From contig CAVRYN010000005.1 in assembly GCA_963725505.1 (NCBI GenBank), positions 124,001 to 188,000 on the forward strand: DNA of 64,000 bases. Reading direction: 5' to 3'. Made by a program: the position numbers and the translations under genes. Position 1 is the first letter of the stretch. Each line of letters starts with the position of its first letter. A model generated the notes under the pieces. It worked only from the letters and a program-made list of their open reading frames with translations, had not been told where the DNA came from and made no database searches. The DNA comes from Udaeobacter sp963725505 (lineage in GTDB: Bacteria; Verrucomicrobiota; Verrucomicrobiia; Chthoniobacterales; UBA10450). Positions 63,065 through 64,000 of the stretch are shown piece by piece.

Positions 63065-64000
63065 CGTGGCGATTCTCACTTTCACTTGAATGTCGCCCCA
63101 ACAGTTTTTCCCAAGCAGCTCTGGTTTCCGACGGGACGTTTTGGTCAGGACCGATTAACCAGGAAACCGTCGCAAGCGAGTTCACGACGATCGAGAGGCC
63201 GATGAGTCCGATAATCACATGGCGTGACCGGAATAAGGCCATGCTGCCCGAACAAAGAAAGATAATGAAACAGAAGATTAGGAAAGGATAGAGATCAGCG
63301 GCGTAACGCTGGGCAAGCAAAAAATACGATAGGATGCAAAGAAATTGGCCAAACAGAGCCACAGCCGCGCCCCACTCGAATGCGTCGGCACGGCCGCGGC
63401 GAACCAAACATATGATTCCCATGATCGCACCGAAAACAAGCCAGGCAGAACACCACGGAAGAGGAAGATAGACTTCGCTGAAGTCGTTGGAATAAAGAGA
63501 CGGATAATCGTACGAATGGCGATCTGCCGCTAGGAAAGGCGGCTCTCGCTGAAAAGGCGGGAAGCGCAGGCTGAAGTAGTCAATGAAGCTGGTGGGGATC
63601 CGGTGCGGGCTGAACACGCCAAATTTATGAGCGAACTCAGCATGAACCGGGTTGATGTAATAATCGAAGTTTACTCCGGTGGGGCTGCCGAACCTTGCGT
63701 AGCTTAGCCAAACGTAGAAAGTGAGCGCGACGCCAAGCGGGAGAACAAGCGCGGTAAGATTAGTCGCTCGATTCCCACGAGCTAGTCCCACAGCAAGTAA
63801 CGGCGCGATCAAGATGAACGGCGCGCCGAACGTCACTCGTGAGAGCAGAGCGCCGCCGGCACACAGCGAGAATCCAAGCAGTGCGCGCGTTAGCGCGCCA
63901 CCCTCGGCCTGTCGCGAGCGGAAAGCGAAAAAATTCGCGCCCAGCGATAAGGCCAACCCCCAGATGATAGCTTCATCGTAGATAGACAGATTCCCGAGCA
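63045..64000 (-). CDS. Polytopic membrane protein, N terminus beyond window
   Basis: The frame is open to the right edge; the first visible codons read LGNLSIYDEAIIWGLALSLG. About 317 residues are seen, with repeated helices (LLSRVTFGAPFILIAPLLAV, LFGQFLCILSYFLLAQRYAA) and a soluble loop with DRHSYDYPSLYSNDFSEVYL. The visible IYDEAIIWG looks like a GT-C first-loop acid pair (DE). It is cotranscribed with the next gene, which it overlaps. Confidence 0.7.
   Translation of the reverse strand, partial: LGNLSIYDEAIIWGLALSLGANFFAFRSRQAEGGALTRALLGFSLCAGGALLSRVTFGAPFILIAPLLAVGLARGNRATNLTALVLPLGVALTFYVWLSYARFGSPTGVNFDYYINPVHAEFAHKFGVFSPHRIPTSFIDYFSLRFPPFQREPPFLAADRHSYDYPSLYSNDFSEVYLPLPWCSAWLVFGAIMGIICLVRRGRADAFEWGAAVALFGQFLCILSYFLLAQRYAADLYPFLIFCFIIFLCSGSMALFRSRHVIIGLIGLSIVVNSLATVSWLIGPDQNVPSETRAAWEKLLGRHSSESENRHDGSRNE

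Noticed and set aside
1..64000. tRNA, rRNA, tmRNA or riboswitch
   Set aside because: I scanned intergenic regions for cloverleaf T-arm words and known riboswitch cores and saw none I could support.
1..64000. Insertion sequence, prophage or integron
   Set aside because: No transposase, integrase or phage structural gene is present. The short palindromes are non-autonomous and have no visible transposase in the window.

Overview
The window looks like chromosomal DNA of a soil-type Verrucomicrobiota (Chthoniobacterales/Udaeobacter-like). This rests on moderate GC, a divergent PVC-style RNA polymerase omega subunit (21085-21354), a cytochrome oxidase operon with small Verrucomicrobia-like accessory subunits, several secreted peptidoglycan-binding-domain proteins, and an unusually dense load of short palindromic and low-complexity repeats between and inside genes. 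The assignment is an inference; no rRNA or tRNA gene is present to confirm it.

Layout. 0-6 kb: small toxin-antitoxin-like modules (DUF4258/YgiT/DUF2283; PIN toxin with partner), a frameshifted lipoprotein hydrolase and a membrane-anchored metallo-beta-lactamase-fold protein, set in repeat-rich DNA. 5.8-16.2 kb, minus strand: one compact defence operon. In transcription order it encodes a TM0106-type RecB-like nuclease/helicase, a type III modification methylase, a type III Res helicase-nuclease, a PD-(D/E)XK nuclease, an HsdM-tail/ASCH fusion, a QxK-type nuclease and a DUF488 protein. Several members are frameshifted, the helicase most heavily. A shredded NERD-domain gene, a MazF/PemK pair and a HicB-HicA pair follow. 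17.9-31.3 kb: TMEM175-like channel, a response-regulator/MBL fusion, rpoZ, three secreted cell-envelope proteins with clear intrinsic terminators, an OxyR-like regulator with candidate operators, a GlcD/GlpC-type FAD/Fe-S fusion interrupted in frame by three palindromic elements, and dinB.

31.4-39.2 kb: an aa3-type cytochrome c oxidase operon (subunits I, III, IV, two small proteins, subunit II, heme A synthase, heme O synthase, SCO). The heme A synthase gene is disturbed twice: its first ~110 bp are duplicated around an inserted block carrying two small antisense genes, and a palindromic repeat breaks its reading frame.

39.2-64 kb: a surface-polysaccharide/membrane glycosylation region with RmlA, four glycosyltransferases of GT2/GT4 type, polytopic GT-C-like proteins and a frameshifted UDP-GlcNAc 2-epimerase. 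It also holds four tandem paralogues that join a polytopic membrane module to a C-terminal six-blade NHL beta-propeller. These four use two unrelated membrane modules with one shared propeller, and I regard them as the best candidate for an undescribed system. Single-base frameshifts recur through the window but are very unevenly distributed; both real decay and assembly indels must be considered.
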